NCBI GenBank assembly: GCA_903907665.1
Contig: CAIVOW010000223.1
Location: 1-5,399 of the forward strand
Direction of reading: 5' to 3'
Source of the DNA: an uncultured Actinomycetes bacterium
GTDB lineage: Bacteria > Actinomycetota > Actinomycetes > Nanopelagicales > Nanopelagicaceae
Length of the DNA stretch: 5,399 nucleotides
Shown here piece by piece: positions 1-5,399 of the stretch; the stretch's first letter is position 1, and the number at the start of each line of letters is the position of its first letter. The translations under genes were made by a program, and so were the position numbers. The notes below the pieces were generated by a model. It was not told the DNA's origin. It saw only the letters and a program-made list of their open reading frames with translations, and made no database searches.

Positions 1-78
1 CGCGCAAATTCATGCATATTTGTTCTAATTTTTCGTGATAAATAGGCTCGACATTGTTTCTTTGTATAACTTTTGCGT
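1..78 (+). other. Non-coding or frame-broken stretch before the UPF0182 reading frame
   Basis: All three forward frames are closed here: TAG at 43 and TAA at 67 in the frame of the downstream gene, TAA at 26 in the second frame, and TGA/TAA at 36-41 in the third. In intact UPF0182 proteins this position would encode the membrane helices and loop that precede the conserved D-V-N-A segment. A short piece in the second frame (residues like V-I-N-R-L-D around 35-55) faintly resembles the W-x-D-R-Y loop of the family, but this is too weak to assert. It may be frameshifted coding sequence, a rearrangement edge or poor-quality sequence at a contig end. No promoter or ribosome binding site is convincing. 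Confidence 0.5.
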
Positions 79-2193
79 TTCGAAGATGTCAACGCCACAC
101 TTCCAGCTAAAGCAATTCTTGCGGGAATTGCAGTTATCTGTGCTCTTCTTTTCTTTGCAAATATTGTTCGTCGCTCATGGGTTCTTCCAGCAGCGGGTAC
201 TGCGCTGCTTGCAATTTCATCACTCCTTATCGCTGGAATTTATCCTGCCTTCATTCAGCAGTTCACAGTTAAGCCAAGTGAATCCTCGAAGGAAGCTCCA
301 TATATTCAACGAAATATCGATGCAACCCGAGCTGCTTATGGATTAAGCGGTGTGACGGTTGAAGATTATCAAGCGGTTAGTTCTACCGCTGCTGGACAGC
401 TTGCTAATGACGCTTCGACAATCTCAAATATCAGACTTATTGACCCGAATGTTGTTTCAGCAACTTTCCGGCAGCTTCAGCAGATCAAGCCGTACTACAC
501 ATTTCCTGACTCTTTGGATGTTGATCGCTATACCGTTAACGGCAAGAGCCGAGACACAATTGTGGCCGTTCGCGAATTAAATATTGCGGGTAACCCGGTT
601 CGAAATTGGATTAATGATCACTTGGTTTACACCCATGGATTCGGATTTGTCGGTGCGTATGCAAATACTGTTGATGCTGATGGAAAGCCAAACTTCTCGG
701 TCGGCAATATTCCTCCTACGAATGGGCTTGGCAAGTTTCAGCCTCGCATTTATTTCGGTGAGAATGTGCCAGATTATTCAATCATTGGCGGCGCAAAAAC
801 CTCCGCTCCTGCAGAGCTAGATTATCCAGACGATACTTCTTCAAACGGTCAGAAGAATTACACGTATACAGGTACAGGCGGAGTACCAATGGGCTCCATG
901 ATTAATCGGATCTTGTTTGCTGTTAAATATAAAGAGCAGCGAATATTGCTATCAAACCTAGTAAACGCCGATTCTAAGATTCTTTACAATCGCGACCCAA
1001 GTACTCGAGTGCAGAAAGTTGCACCTTGGTTAACTCTCGATGGCAACCCTTATCCAGCAATCGTCAATGGAAAAATTCTGTGGATCGTGGATGGATACAC
1101 GACAAGCGCGGGCTATCCATATTCGAAATTCACAAATTTGGCTACGGCGACAAGTAACTCAGTAACCGCAGCAACCTCGTCGGTAGCTCCACTTGCAGAT
1201 AAGAATGTGAACTACATTCGCAACTCAGTGAAAGCAACTGTCGATGCCTTCGATGGAACTGTGACGTTGTATCAGTGGGATACTCAAGATCCAGTCTTGA
1301 AAACCTGGTCAAAGGCTTTCCCTGGAACCGTAAAAGCTAAGAGCACTATTTCTTCGGCTCTACTTCAACATATTCGCTACCCAGCAGATATTTTCGAAGT
1401 ACAACGAGATGTATTGAGTACGTATCACGTCACTACCGCCGGTGCTTTTTACGGCGGTCAAGATTTCTGGCGCATACCAAGTGATCCATCTTCCCTTGGT
1501 GCAAATGCAGGAGCTCAGCCTCCGCTTTACCAGACCATGAAATTGCCTGGTGGTAAAACACAAGACTTTACGCTTTCTACCGCCTTTGTACCTCGCGGTG
1601 GGCGCCAGAATCTAACGGCTTTGGCTGTTGTGAATTCTGATGCGGGACCAAATTACGGCAAGATGACGGTACTTCAGCTTCCACGTTCGACGAACATTCC
1701 TGGACCTTCACAAGTTGCATCTAACTTTGAAGCAAAACCAGAAGTCGCAGCCGCCCTTTCATTGCTGCGTCAAGGTGGATCAGATGTTGTACTGGGTAAC
1801 TTGCTCACACTCCCAGTTGGTAGCGGATTGCTTTATGTTCAACCTGTCTACGTGAGGGCAACATCAAACTCTGCTGCATATCCACTTCTACAGAAAGTCC
1901 TAGTTTCCTTCGGCGATCAAATCGGTTTCGACAATAATTTGAAGTCGGCACTCGATCAAGTCTTCGGTGGTAATTCTGGAACTACCTTAAACAACACTGG
2001 ATCTACTTCTACATCGACATCAACGACAGTAGTCAGTAGTTCAGTAAAGGCCGCTCTCGCTGCTGCACAAAGTGCGTTAAAGGATTCTCAGACAGCGTTA
2101 AAGAATGGAGATTTTGCAGCATATGGAAAAGCGCAAGATCGCCTTCGTTCTGCTATCAGTGATGCAATTAAGGCACAAGCTGCTGGTAAATAA
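73..2193 (+). CDS. UPF0182 family membrane protein, N-terminal part missing
   Basis: Large membrane-anchored protein of unknown function (UPF0182, like mycobacterial Rv3193c). The open frame gives 706 residues from a TTG at 73; family members usually run to about 900-1000, with a bundle of N-terminal helices followed by a large extracytoplasmic domain. Only the last two helices are present (about residues 13-32 and 36-60). Then come family hallmarks: VKPSE and a KEAPYIQRNIDATR-type segment (66-86), WINDHLVYTHG (179-189), a YFGE motif, a WLTLDGNPYPA segment, and a RYPADIFEVQRDVL segment near 435. A Ser/Thr-rich linker (644-657) leads to a charged Ala-rich helix (658-706), typical of the family's C-terminus, so the 3' end is complete. 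Homology is already under way at residue 3-4, there is no Shine-Dalgarno before the TTG, and stops lie just upstream. The TTG is therefore only the first possible start in an open frame and is unlikely to be the native one. Family assignment is firm; intactness is doubtful. Confidence 0.85.
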   Translation: MRFEDVNATLPAKAILAGIAVICALLFFANIVRRSWVLPAAGTALLAISSLLIAGIYPAFIQQFTVKPSESSKEAPYIQRNIDATRAAYGLSGVTVEDYQAVSSTAAGQLANDASTISNIRLIDPNVVSATFRQLQQIKPYYTFPDSLDVDRYTVNGKSRDTIVAVRELNIAGNPVRNWINDHLVYTHGFGFVGAYANTVDADGKPNFSVGNIPPTNGLGKFQPRIYFGENVPDYSIIGGAKTSAPAELDYPDDTSSNGQKNYTYTGTGGVPMGSMINRILFAVKYKEQRILLSNLVNADSKILYNRDPSTRVQKVAPWLTLDGNPYPAIVNGKILWIVDGYTTSAGYPYSKFTNLATATSNSVTAATSSVAPLADKNVNYIRNSVKATVDAFDGTVTLYQWDTQDPVLKTWSKAFPGTVKAKSTISSALLQHIRYPADIFEVQRDVLSTYHVTTAGAFYGGQDFWRIPSDPSSLGANAGAQPPLYQTMKLPGGKTQDFTLSTAFVPRGGRQNLTALAVVNSDAGPNYGKMTVLQLPRSTNIPGPSQVASNFEAKPEVAAALSLLRQGGSDVVLGNLLTLPVGSGLLYVQPVYVRATSNSAAYPLLQKVLVSFGDQIGFDNNLKSALDQVFGGNSGTTLNNTGSTSTSTSTTVVSSSVKAALAAAQSALKDSQTALKNGDFAAYGKAQDRLRSAISDAIKAQAAGK

Positions 2194-2200
2194 GTAGTCG

Positions 2201-2222
2201 TTTCTGGTATTAATACCGGAAA
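2201..2222 (+). repeat. Perfect-symmetry inverted repeat after the UPF0182 gene
   Basis: An 11-base left half (TTTCTGGTATT) and its mirror (AATACCGGAAA) pair throughout with a single G·T wobble, 7 bases after the UPF0182 stop. As RNA it could form an 8-bp stem with a 6-base AU loop. No T-run follows (AATTAAGAGT), so it is a poor intrinsic terminator. It could instead be a 3'-end stabilising hairpin or a protein-binding palindrome. The symmetry is seen directly; its role is not known. Confidence 0.45.
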
Positions 2223-2246
2223 TTAAGAGTGGAATGGCTTCTCATT

Positions 2247-2275
2247 TTGCGTCGCTCGTCGAATCAAAGTAAGAT
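2247..2275 (+). promoter_or_regulatory. Candidate promoter of the tRNA-fMet / pgl transcript
   Basis: TTGCGT (2247-2252) and TAAGAT (2270-2275) are separated by 17 bases. The -35 matches consensus at TTG only; the -10 matches 4 of 6 and fits the actinobacterial TANNNT pattern. A start near 2282 would give a tRNA leader of about 5 bases, which is reasonable for a stable RNA. The elements lie within the inverted repeat at 2249-2289. This is pattern matching only. Confidence 0.4.
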
Positions 2276-2289
2276 TCGACTACCGACGC
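2249..2289 (+). repeat. Two-tier inverted repeat overlapping the tRNA promoter and tRNA 5' end
   Basis: The outer arms GCGTCG (2249-2254) and CGACGC (2284-2289) and the inner arms GTCGAATC (2258-2265) and GATTCGAC (2273-2280) are perfect complements. They are separated by symmetric 3-base interruptions (CTC and TAC), with a 7-base centre AAAGTAA. The last three bases of the right arm are C1-G2-C3 of the tRNA. The repeat also covers the candidate -10. It could be an operator, a hairpin ending upstream read-through (no T-run follows), or a leader structure that competes with the tRNA acceptor stem in longer transcripts. Confidence 0.55.
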
Positions 2290-2360
2290 GGGGTGGAGCA
2301 GCTCGGTAGCTCGCTGGGCTCATAACCCAGAGGTCATAGGTTCAAATCCTGTCCCCGCTA
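2287..2360 (+). tRNA. Initiator tRNA-fMet (CAT anticodon)
   Basis: This 74-base gene folds as a complete cloverleaf without an encoded CCA: the bases after discriminator A2360 are CTA, so the tail must be added enzymatically. The acceptor strands are CGCGGGG (2287-2293) and CCCCGCT (2353-2359). The D arm is GAGC...GCTC with the AGCTCGGTA loop. The anticodon stem is CTGGG/CCCAG around loop CTCATAA with CAT at 2321-2323. The variable region is AGGTC, and the T arm is ATAGG/CCTGT around TTCAAAT. Two marks identify an initiator rather than an elongator: the unpaired first acceptor position (C1 against T72) and three consecutive G-C pairs next to the anticodon loop. C1·U72 in place of the enterobacterial C1·A72 is familiar from actinobacterial initiator tRNAs. 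It carries formyl-methionine to the ribosomal P site. pgl begins 2 bases after its 3' end. Confidence 0.97.
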
Positions 2361-2362
2361 CT

Positions 2363-3115
2363 ATGAACGTAACGACCATCGTCGACCCCTCATCAGGGGT
2401 TTTAGTTTCGACGATTGTCGAAAAGGCCCTCGGTTCCATCGCGCATAGCTGGCAACAAGAAAAGTCTGCTCACATAGTCCTTACTGGTGGCCGCACGGGT
2501 ACTCAGATTGCCCGCACACTAGATACCCAACTCTTTCGCCTTCTCAATTCTGAAGCGTTCTCCCAAAATGGGTCACTCGAAGGCAATCCTCTCGTTCTAC
2601 ACGTTTGGTTTAGTGACGAAAGATTTACCGAACTTTCAGACCCTGATCGCACAGATACGAATCTCATTGCTCAATTTGAGAAATGCTCGCATATAAAAAT
2701 TATCGAAATTAATTTTCATCGAGTTTCATCTCCGACAGAACTATCTCTCAAGGATGCAGCTGATGAATATGGTGCGCAACTAGATAAGACCCTCGGGGAG
2801 CACAAGTTTGATGCAGTTATTCTGAGTATGGGTGAAGATGGCCATGTCGCCTCCCTTTTCCCTGGGCTTGTCACGACCGCGCATCACACAAAATCGGCTG
2901 TGGCAGTGGATACTTCTCCTAAGCCACCAGCGCAGCGGGTTAGCATCAGCGTAGATCGACTTTCCCAATCCTCTGCAATCTACATTTTTGTTCTAGGCGA
3001 GACAAAGCGGGAAGCGCTCACAAAATTTATCGCTCGAGATGAAGGCCCAGTTGCGCTATTAAAGGAAGCTGGGAAGTTTGGCCAGATGACAATCGCCACA
3101 GATTTAAAGATTTAA
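2363..3115 (+). CDS. pgl: 6-phosphogluconolactonase
   Basis: Cytosolic hydrolase that opens 6-phosphogluconolactone to 6-phosphogluconate, the second step of the oxidative pentose-phosphate pathway. The 250-residue length is normal for the Pgl/NagB-fold family. Visible motifs are LTGGRTG (40-46), the phosphate-binding loop; VWFSDERF (81-88); DRTDTN (95-100); and GEDGHVASLFPG (157-168), whose H161 is the proposed catalytic base. PKPPAQR (186-192) follows, where the arginine contacts substrate phosphate. ATG 2363 is the only credible start. The frame has no ATG, GTG or TTG upstream as far as the stop at 2270, none closely downstream, and the N-terminus aligns with family members from about residue 3. 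No Shine-Dalgarno is possible outside the tRNA, which ends at 2360, so near-leaderless translation is inferred. Codons 4-20 carry a nested inverted repeat with a terminator-like core. The last codons and the stop belong to an 8-base tandem repeat. Sits directly upstream of gnd and zwf. Confidence 0.95.
   Translation: MNVTTIVDPSSGVLVSTIVEKALGSIAHSWQQEKSAHIVLTGGRTGTQIARTLDTQLFRLLNSEAFSQNGSLEGNPLVLHVWFSDERFTELSDPDRTDTNLIAQFEKCSHIKIIEINFHRVSSPTELSLKDAADEYGAQLDKTLGEHKFDAVILSMGEDGHVASLFPGLVTTAHHTKSAVAVDTSPKPPAQRVSISVDRLSQSSAIYIFVLGETKREALTKFIARDEGPVALLKEAGKFGQMTIATDLKI
2373..2420 (+). repeat. Long imperfect inverted repeat inside the start of pgl
   Basis: CGACCATCGTCGA (2373-2385) and TCGACGATTGTCG (2408-2420) are complementary at 12 of 13 positions; C2377 against T2416 is the mismatch. 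The 22 bases between contain the terminator-like stem at 2385-2400, so the outer and inner stems could stack with the T-rich stretch bulged out. The repeat begins 7 bases after the pgl start codon, close enough to affect initiation. Complementarity is seen directly; formation in RNA is inferred. Confidence 0.6.
2385..2408 (+). terminator. Intrinsic-terminator-like hairpin inside pgl codons 8-16
   Basis: ACCCCT (2385-2390), loop CATC (2391-2394) and AGGGGT (2395-2400) form a perfect 6-bp GC-rich stem, followed at once by TTTAGTTT (2401-2408). This is the layout of a short Rho-independent terminator. It lies 25 bases after the tRNA 3' end, where a tRNA terminator would be expected, yet it is within pgl coding sequence. 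It may act as a partial terminator or attenuator between the tRNA and the operon. The A in the T-run and the short stem make it moderate at best. Confidence 0.45.
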
Positions 3116-3151
3116 GAAGTTAAGAAGTTACGAAGTTAAGAAGTTACGAAG
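3101..3151 (+). repeat. 8-base tandem repeat spanning the pgl stop and the pgl-gnd spacer
   Basis: Read in steps of eight from 3101 the units are GATTTAAA, GATTTAAG, AAGTTAAG, AAGTTACG, AAGTTAAG, AAGTTACG, then AAG. The four central units form an exact 16-base unit present twice. The first two, more divergent, units supply the last pgl codons and its TAA (3113-3115). Further AAGCA pieces follow at 3149-3163. The array is purine-rich on this strand, is not self-complementary, and shows no DnaA-box sequence. Tandem slippage is the simplest origin. Copy number could vary without harming either gene unless it changes the spacer's role. Confidence 0.8.
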
Positions 3152-3178
3152 CAGCACGAAGCAATACATGGAAGAAGT

Positions 3179-3184
3179 GGAGAG
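3179..3184 (+). promoter_or_regulatory. Ribosome binding site of gnd
   Basis: GGAGAG lies 4 bases before ATG 3189 (the core GGAG leaves 6). An in-frame TAG directly abuts the ATG at 3186-3188, which rules out an upstream extension of gnd. This is the clearest Shine-Dalgarno site in the window; zwf has at best GAAGAG at 4211-4216 and pgl has none. Confidence 0.7.
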
Positions 3185-3188
3185 CTAG

Positions 3189-4223
3189 ATGAGTACACAA
3201 CTGCAATTCACAATGATTGGGCTTGGGCGCATGGGTGCAAATATCGCCCGTCGTATTCAAAAGCATATCGACCCTTCGACCCCAGTCAGTATTTCAGTCT
3301 TTGACGTGAGCTCAGATGCGGTAGCCGCACTTTCTAAAGAGGGTTTTACGGGATTAACCTCGCTTGCTGATTTGGCTTCATATAACAACGATGCGAACCC
3401 GCAAGTAGTGTGGGTAATGGTTCCAGCCGAAGTTACAAAAGAGACTATTAAGAAAATCGCTGAACACTTAGCCCCAGGTTCGACAATTATTGACGGAGGA
3501 AATTCTTTTTATCGTGACGATATTGCAAACGCTGATTGGCTTGCTGAAAAGCAGATTAACTTTGTTGACGTTGGAACTTCAGGCGGAGTTTTCGGATTAG
3601 AACGTGGTTATAGCCTGATGATTGGTGGGGAGAAAGATGTTGTCGAGCGACTAAATCCAATCTTTAAGGCACTTGCTCCCGGCGTTGAGGCGGCGCAACG
3701 TACTCCAGGGAAAACAGGGACTCCATCTCAAGCTGAAACAGGTTTTTATCATTGCGGACCTGTTGGTGCTGGCCACTTTGTAAAAATGGTCCACAATGGA
3801 ATTGAATATGGAGCGATGGCTGCATATGCGGAGGGGCTAAATCTGCTTCATGCTGCGGGTGATGGAATCAAACATCCAACATCTGTTGGAAATCACAATG
3901 AGACTAAGTACGACTTGAACTTAGCTGAGATTACTGAAGTGTGGCGCCGAGGTTCAGTTGTAGCTTCTTGGCTCCTTGATCTCACAACGACTGCCTACGC
4001 CGAAGATTCACAACTTTCGACTTATGAAGGTTCGGTTTCTGACTCTGGTGAGGGCCGATGGACGGTGCAGACAGCGATAGATGCTGGAACACCTGCAAAT
4101 GTATTGAGCGCCTCGCTCATGGATAGATTCTCATCGCGAGGTAACGGACTTTATGGAAATAAGGTTCTTTCAGCGATGCGGATGAAATTTGGCGGCCATA
4201 TAGAAGTCAAGAAGAGCAAATAA
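3189..4223 (+). CDS. gnd: 6-phosphogluconate dehydrogenase (decarboxylating), short type
   Basis: Oxidises and decarboxylates 6-phosphogluconate to ribulose 5-phosphate and CO2, the third oxidative pentose-phosphate step, in the cytosol. At 344 residues it belongs to the short branch of the family (YqeC/GndA-like), not the roughly 470-residue long form. In order: Rossmann GLGRMG (11-16); an acidic β2 end with D39; IDGGNSFYRDD (101-111); substrate loop VGTSGGVFGLERGYSLMIGG (128-147); GPVGAGHFVKMVHNGIEYG (190-208) with probable catalytic K199 and E206; and the short-type ending SRG...LSAMRMKFGGH. D39 without the adjacent arginine of NADP enzymes suggests NAD+ preference; this is inference. The start at ATG 3189 is fixed by the Shine-Dalgarno site and by the TAG just upstream. 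It lies 73 bases after pgl and 4 bases before zwf, consistent with one operon. No defects are visible. Confidence 0.95.
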   Translation: MSTQLQFTMIGLGRMGANIARRIQKHIDPSTPVSISVFDVSSDAVAALSKEGFTGLTSLADLASYNNDANPQVVWVMVPAEVTKETIKKIAEHLAPGSTIIDGGNSFYRDDIANADWLAEKQINFVDVGTSGGVFGLERGYSLMIGGEKDVVERLNPIFKALAPGVEAAQRTPGKTGTPSQAETGFYHCGPVGAGHFVKMVHNGIEYGAMAAYAEGLNLLHAAGDGIKHPTSVGNHNETKYDLNLAEITEVWRRGSVVASWLLDLTTTAYAEDSQLSTYEGSVSDSGEGRWTVQTAIDAGTPANVLSASLMDRFSSRGNGLYGNKVLSAMRMKFGGHIEVKKSK

Positions 4224-4227
4224 CTAG

Positions 4228-5399
4228 ATGAATCCACGAGTAATTCAGAAGCGACCGGCCGATGCCCTTGTCATGTTCGGGGCTACGGGTGATCTAGCTA
4301 AGAAAAAGCTATTCCCAGCTCTGTACAACATGGCGAAAAGTGGATTTTTAAATATTCCCGTTTATGGAGTTGCATCTTCAAAATGGAACCATGAACAATT
4401 TGCTCAGCACGCTACTGATGGAATATTGGCTGCAGTCAACGACCCTGATACTGCGGTTCTGGAAAAACTTGAATCCCACCTTGAATTGATAGTGGGAGAT
4501 TATGCTTCGACAGAACTTTATGAAGAACTCGCAAGAGTTCTAAAAGATAAAGAAAAGCCGGTAATTTATTTAGCAATACCACCCGCTGCCTTTGAAAATA
4601 TTACACAAGGGTTAGCCCGAGTCGGATTAACTAATCGTTGTCGCCTTGTGGTGGAAAAACCATTTGGACGAGATCTAGAGTCTGCCGAGCACTTACAAGG
4701 CGTCTTGGAAGCTGTGCTTCCTGAAAAACGTATTTATCGGATTGACCACTATCTTGGTAAAGAGTCGGTCGATGATATTTTGATATTTCGATTCGCAAAT
4801 TCCATTTGGGAACCACTTTGGAATCGTCGCTATATCAATAGCATTCAGATCACGATGGCTGAAGATTTCGGAATCGAAGGTCGCGGTAAGTTTTACGACG
4901 GGGTCGGAGCAATTCGCGATGTTCTACAGAATCACTTGCTCCAAGTACTTGCACTGATCGCAATGGAACCGCCTGCGGATATGTCTCCAGAGTCTATGGA
5001 GATGGAAAAATTAAAAATCTTTCGTGCCATTTCCGACCTTACGCCAAGTGAAATTGTTAGAGGTCAATATGTTGGATACTTGGATGAACCTGGCGTTGCA
5101 CCCCATTCACAAACAGAAACTTTCGTAGCTGCAAAGGTTCACGTTGATTCATGGCGTTGGGCTGGAGTTCCATTCATCATTCGTACGGGCAAAGCGCTAG
5201 CTGAAACTATGCTTGAGGTAATTGTGGAGTTTAAGCAGCCTCCTCGTATGTTGTTTGCTGAGACCCAAGAAGCCTCACCCAATATTTTGCGCTTTCGTTT
5301 AGGTAAGAAAGATGGCGTAGATATTGAGCTGATGGCCAAGGCACCCGGTGATCATCTGTCGACTATTCCGGTGCAACTCAATGTTGAATTTAGCGCAGC
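4228..5399 (+). CDS. zwf: Glucose-6-phosphate 1-dehydrogenase, 3' end outside the window
   Basis: Oxidises glucose 6-phosphate to 6-phosphogluconolactone, the first and committed step of the oxidative pentose-phosphate pathway. The frame runs from ATG 4228 to the window edge without a stop (390 codons plus 2 bases); family members are about 460-510 residues, so roughly the last fifth is missing. Motifs: nucleotide-binding [16 protein letters not shown] (18-33); VEKPFGRD (142-149); active-site RIDHYLGKE (171-179) with D173 and H174; a [10 protein letters not shown] segment (230-239) with H236 as the likely catalytic base; and a [16 protein letters not shown] segment near 310-325. After the second β-strand the sequence is GVASSKWN (47-54): serines replace the Arg-Gln pair that binds the NADP 2'-phosphate in Leuconostoc G6PDH, so dual or NAD+ use is possible. 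It begins 4 bases after the gnd stop with only a weak GAAGAG upstream, which suggests translational coupling. In actinobacteria zwf is commonly followed by opcA; that cannot be checked here. Confidence 0.96.
   Translation, partial: MNPRVIQKRPADALVMFGATGDLAKKKLFPALYNMAKSGFLNIPVYGVASSKWNHEQFAQHATDGILAAVNDPDTAVLEKLESHLELIVGDYASTELYEELARVLKDKEKPVIYLAIPPAAFENITQGLARVGLTNRCRLVVEKPFGRDLESAEHLQGVLEAVLPEKRIYRIDHYLGKESVDDILIFRFANSIWEPLWNRRYINSIQITMAEDFGIEGRGKFYDGVGAIRDVLQNHLLQVLALIAMEPPADMSPESMEMEKLKIFRAISDLTPSEIVRGQYVGYLDEPGVAPHSQTETFVAAKVHVDSWRWAGVPFIIRTGKALAETMLEVIVEFKQPPRMLFAETQEASPNILRFRLGKKDGVDIELMAKAPGDHLSTIPVQLNVEFSA

Noticed and set aside
35..346. Forward open frame of 103 codons beginning before the UPF0182 frame
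   Set aside because: Most of it lies out of frame with strongly recognisable UPF0182 coding sequence. Only its first codons could be a remnant of the missing N-terminal region, and that resemblance is faint.
359..820. Two further forward open frames (359-580 and 584-820)
   Set aside because: Both lie wholly inside the UPF0182 coding region in another frame and show no family features.
1360..1563. Reverse-strand open frame
   Set aside because: Antisense to conserved UPF0182 sequence, with no ribosome binding site or recognisable motif; the same reasoning applies to the reverse frames at 2780-2968, 4631-4816 and 5139-5339.
2201..2222. Intrinsic terminator for the UPF0182 gene
   Set aside because: The symmetry is real, but no T-run follows on either strand, so it was listed only as an inverted repeat.
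2337..2342. TAGGTT inside the tRNA as a -10 box for pgl
   Set aside because: It fits the loose TANNNT pattern but lies in the conserved T arm and has no matching -35, so the tRNA sequence itself explains it.
3116..3147. CRISPR array or replication iterons
   Set aside because: Eight-base units without unique spacers cannot be CRISPR, and there is no DnaA box or origin-type context nearby.
3168..3188. Six-codon open frame (M-E-E-V-E-S) ending against the gnd ATG
   Set aside because: It has no convincing ribosome binding site and its codons overlap the gnd Shine-Dalgarno site; very short frames like this arise by chance.

Overview
The window reads as chromosomal DNA of a bacterium from the Actinomycetota with moderate, not high, GC content. 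Three things point that way. There is a UPF0182-family protein with its closest recalled motifs in actinobacterial members. The initiator tRNA has the actinobacterial sequence, including a C1·U72 acceptor mismatch. The glucose-6-phosphate dehydrogenase resembles actinobacterial zwf products. The modest GC and compact spacing would suit small-genome freshwater lineages (acI / Nanopelagicales-like). That placement is inference from memory of family sequences, not a search.

Layout, all on the + strand. Positions 1-78 hold stops in every forward frame and no recognisable gene. Positions 73-2193 encode the last two membrane helices, the large extracytoplasmic domain and the C-terminal tail of a UPF0182 protein whose N-terminal membrane part is missing or out of frame here. 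Positions 2194-2286 hold two inverted repeats and a candidate promoter. Positions 2287-2360 are an initiator tRNA-fMet. Then come three oxidative pentose-phosphate genes in a row: pgl (2363-3115), a short-type gnd (3189-4223) and zwf (4228 to the window edge, unfinished). The zwf frame is open to the last base and has no stop in view.

The three enzymes make up the whole oxidative branch: Zwf makes 6-phosphogluconolactone, Pgl hydrolyses it, and Gnd decarboxylates 6-phosphogluconate to ribulose 5-phosphate. gnd and zwf are 4 bases apart and pgl-gnd are separated by 73 bases, so one operon is likely. Both dehydrogenases lack the arginine usually used to hold the NADP 2'-phosphate, so the branch may deliver NADH at least in part.

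The most unusual stretch is the tRNA-pgl junction. The pgl ATG lies 2 bases past the tRNA discriminator base. This leaves no room for a ribosome binding site outside the tRNA, so 3' processing of the tRNA would release an almost leaderless pgl mRNA. A terminator-like hairpin with a U-rich tail sits inside pgl codons 8-16, nested in a longer imperfect inverted repeat. Together these could set how much transcription from the initiator tRNA continues into the pentose-phosphate operon. A second oddity is an 8-base tandem repeat that runs from the last codons of pgl into the pgl-gnd spacer.
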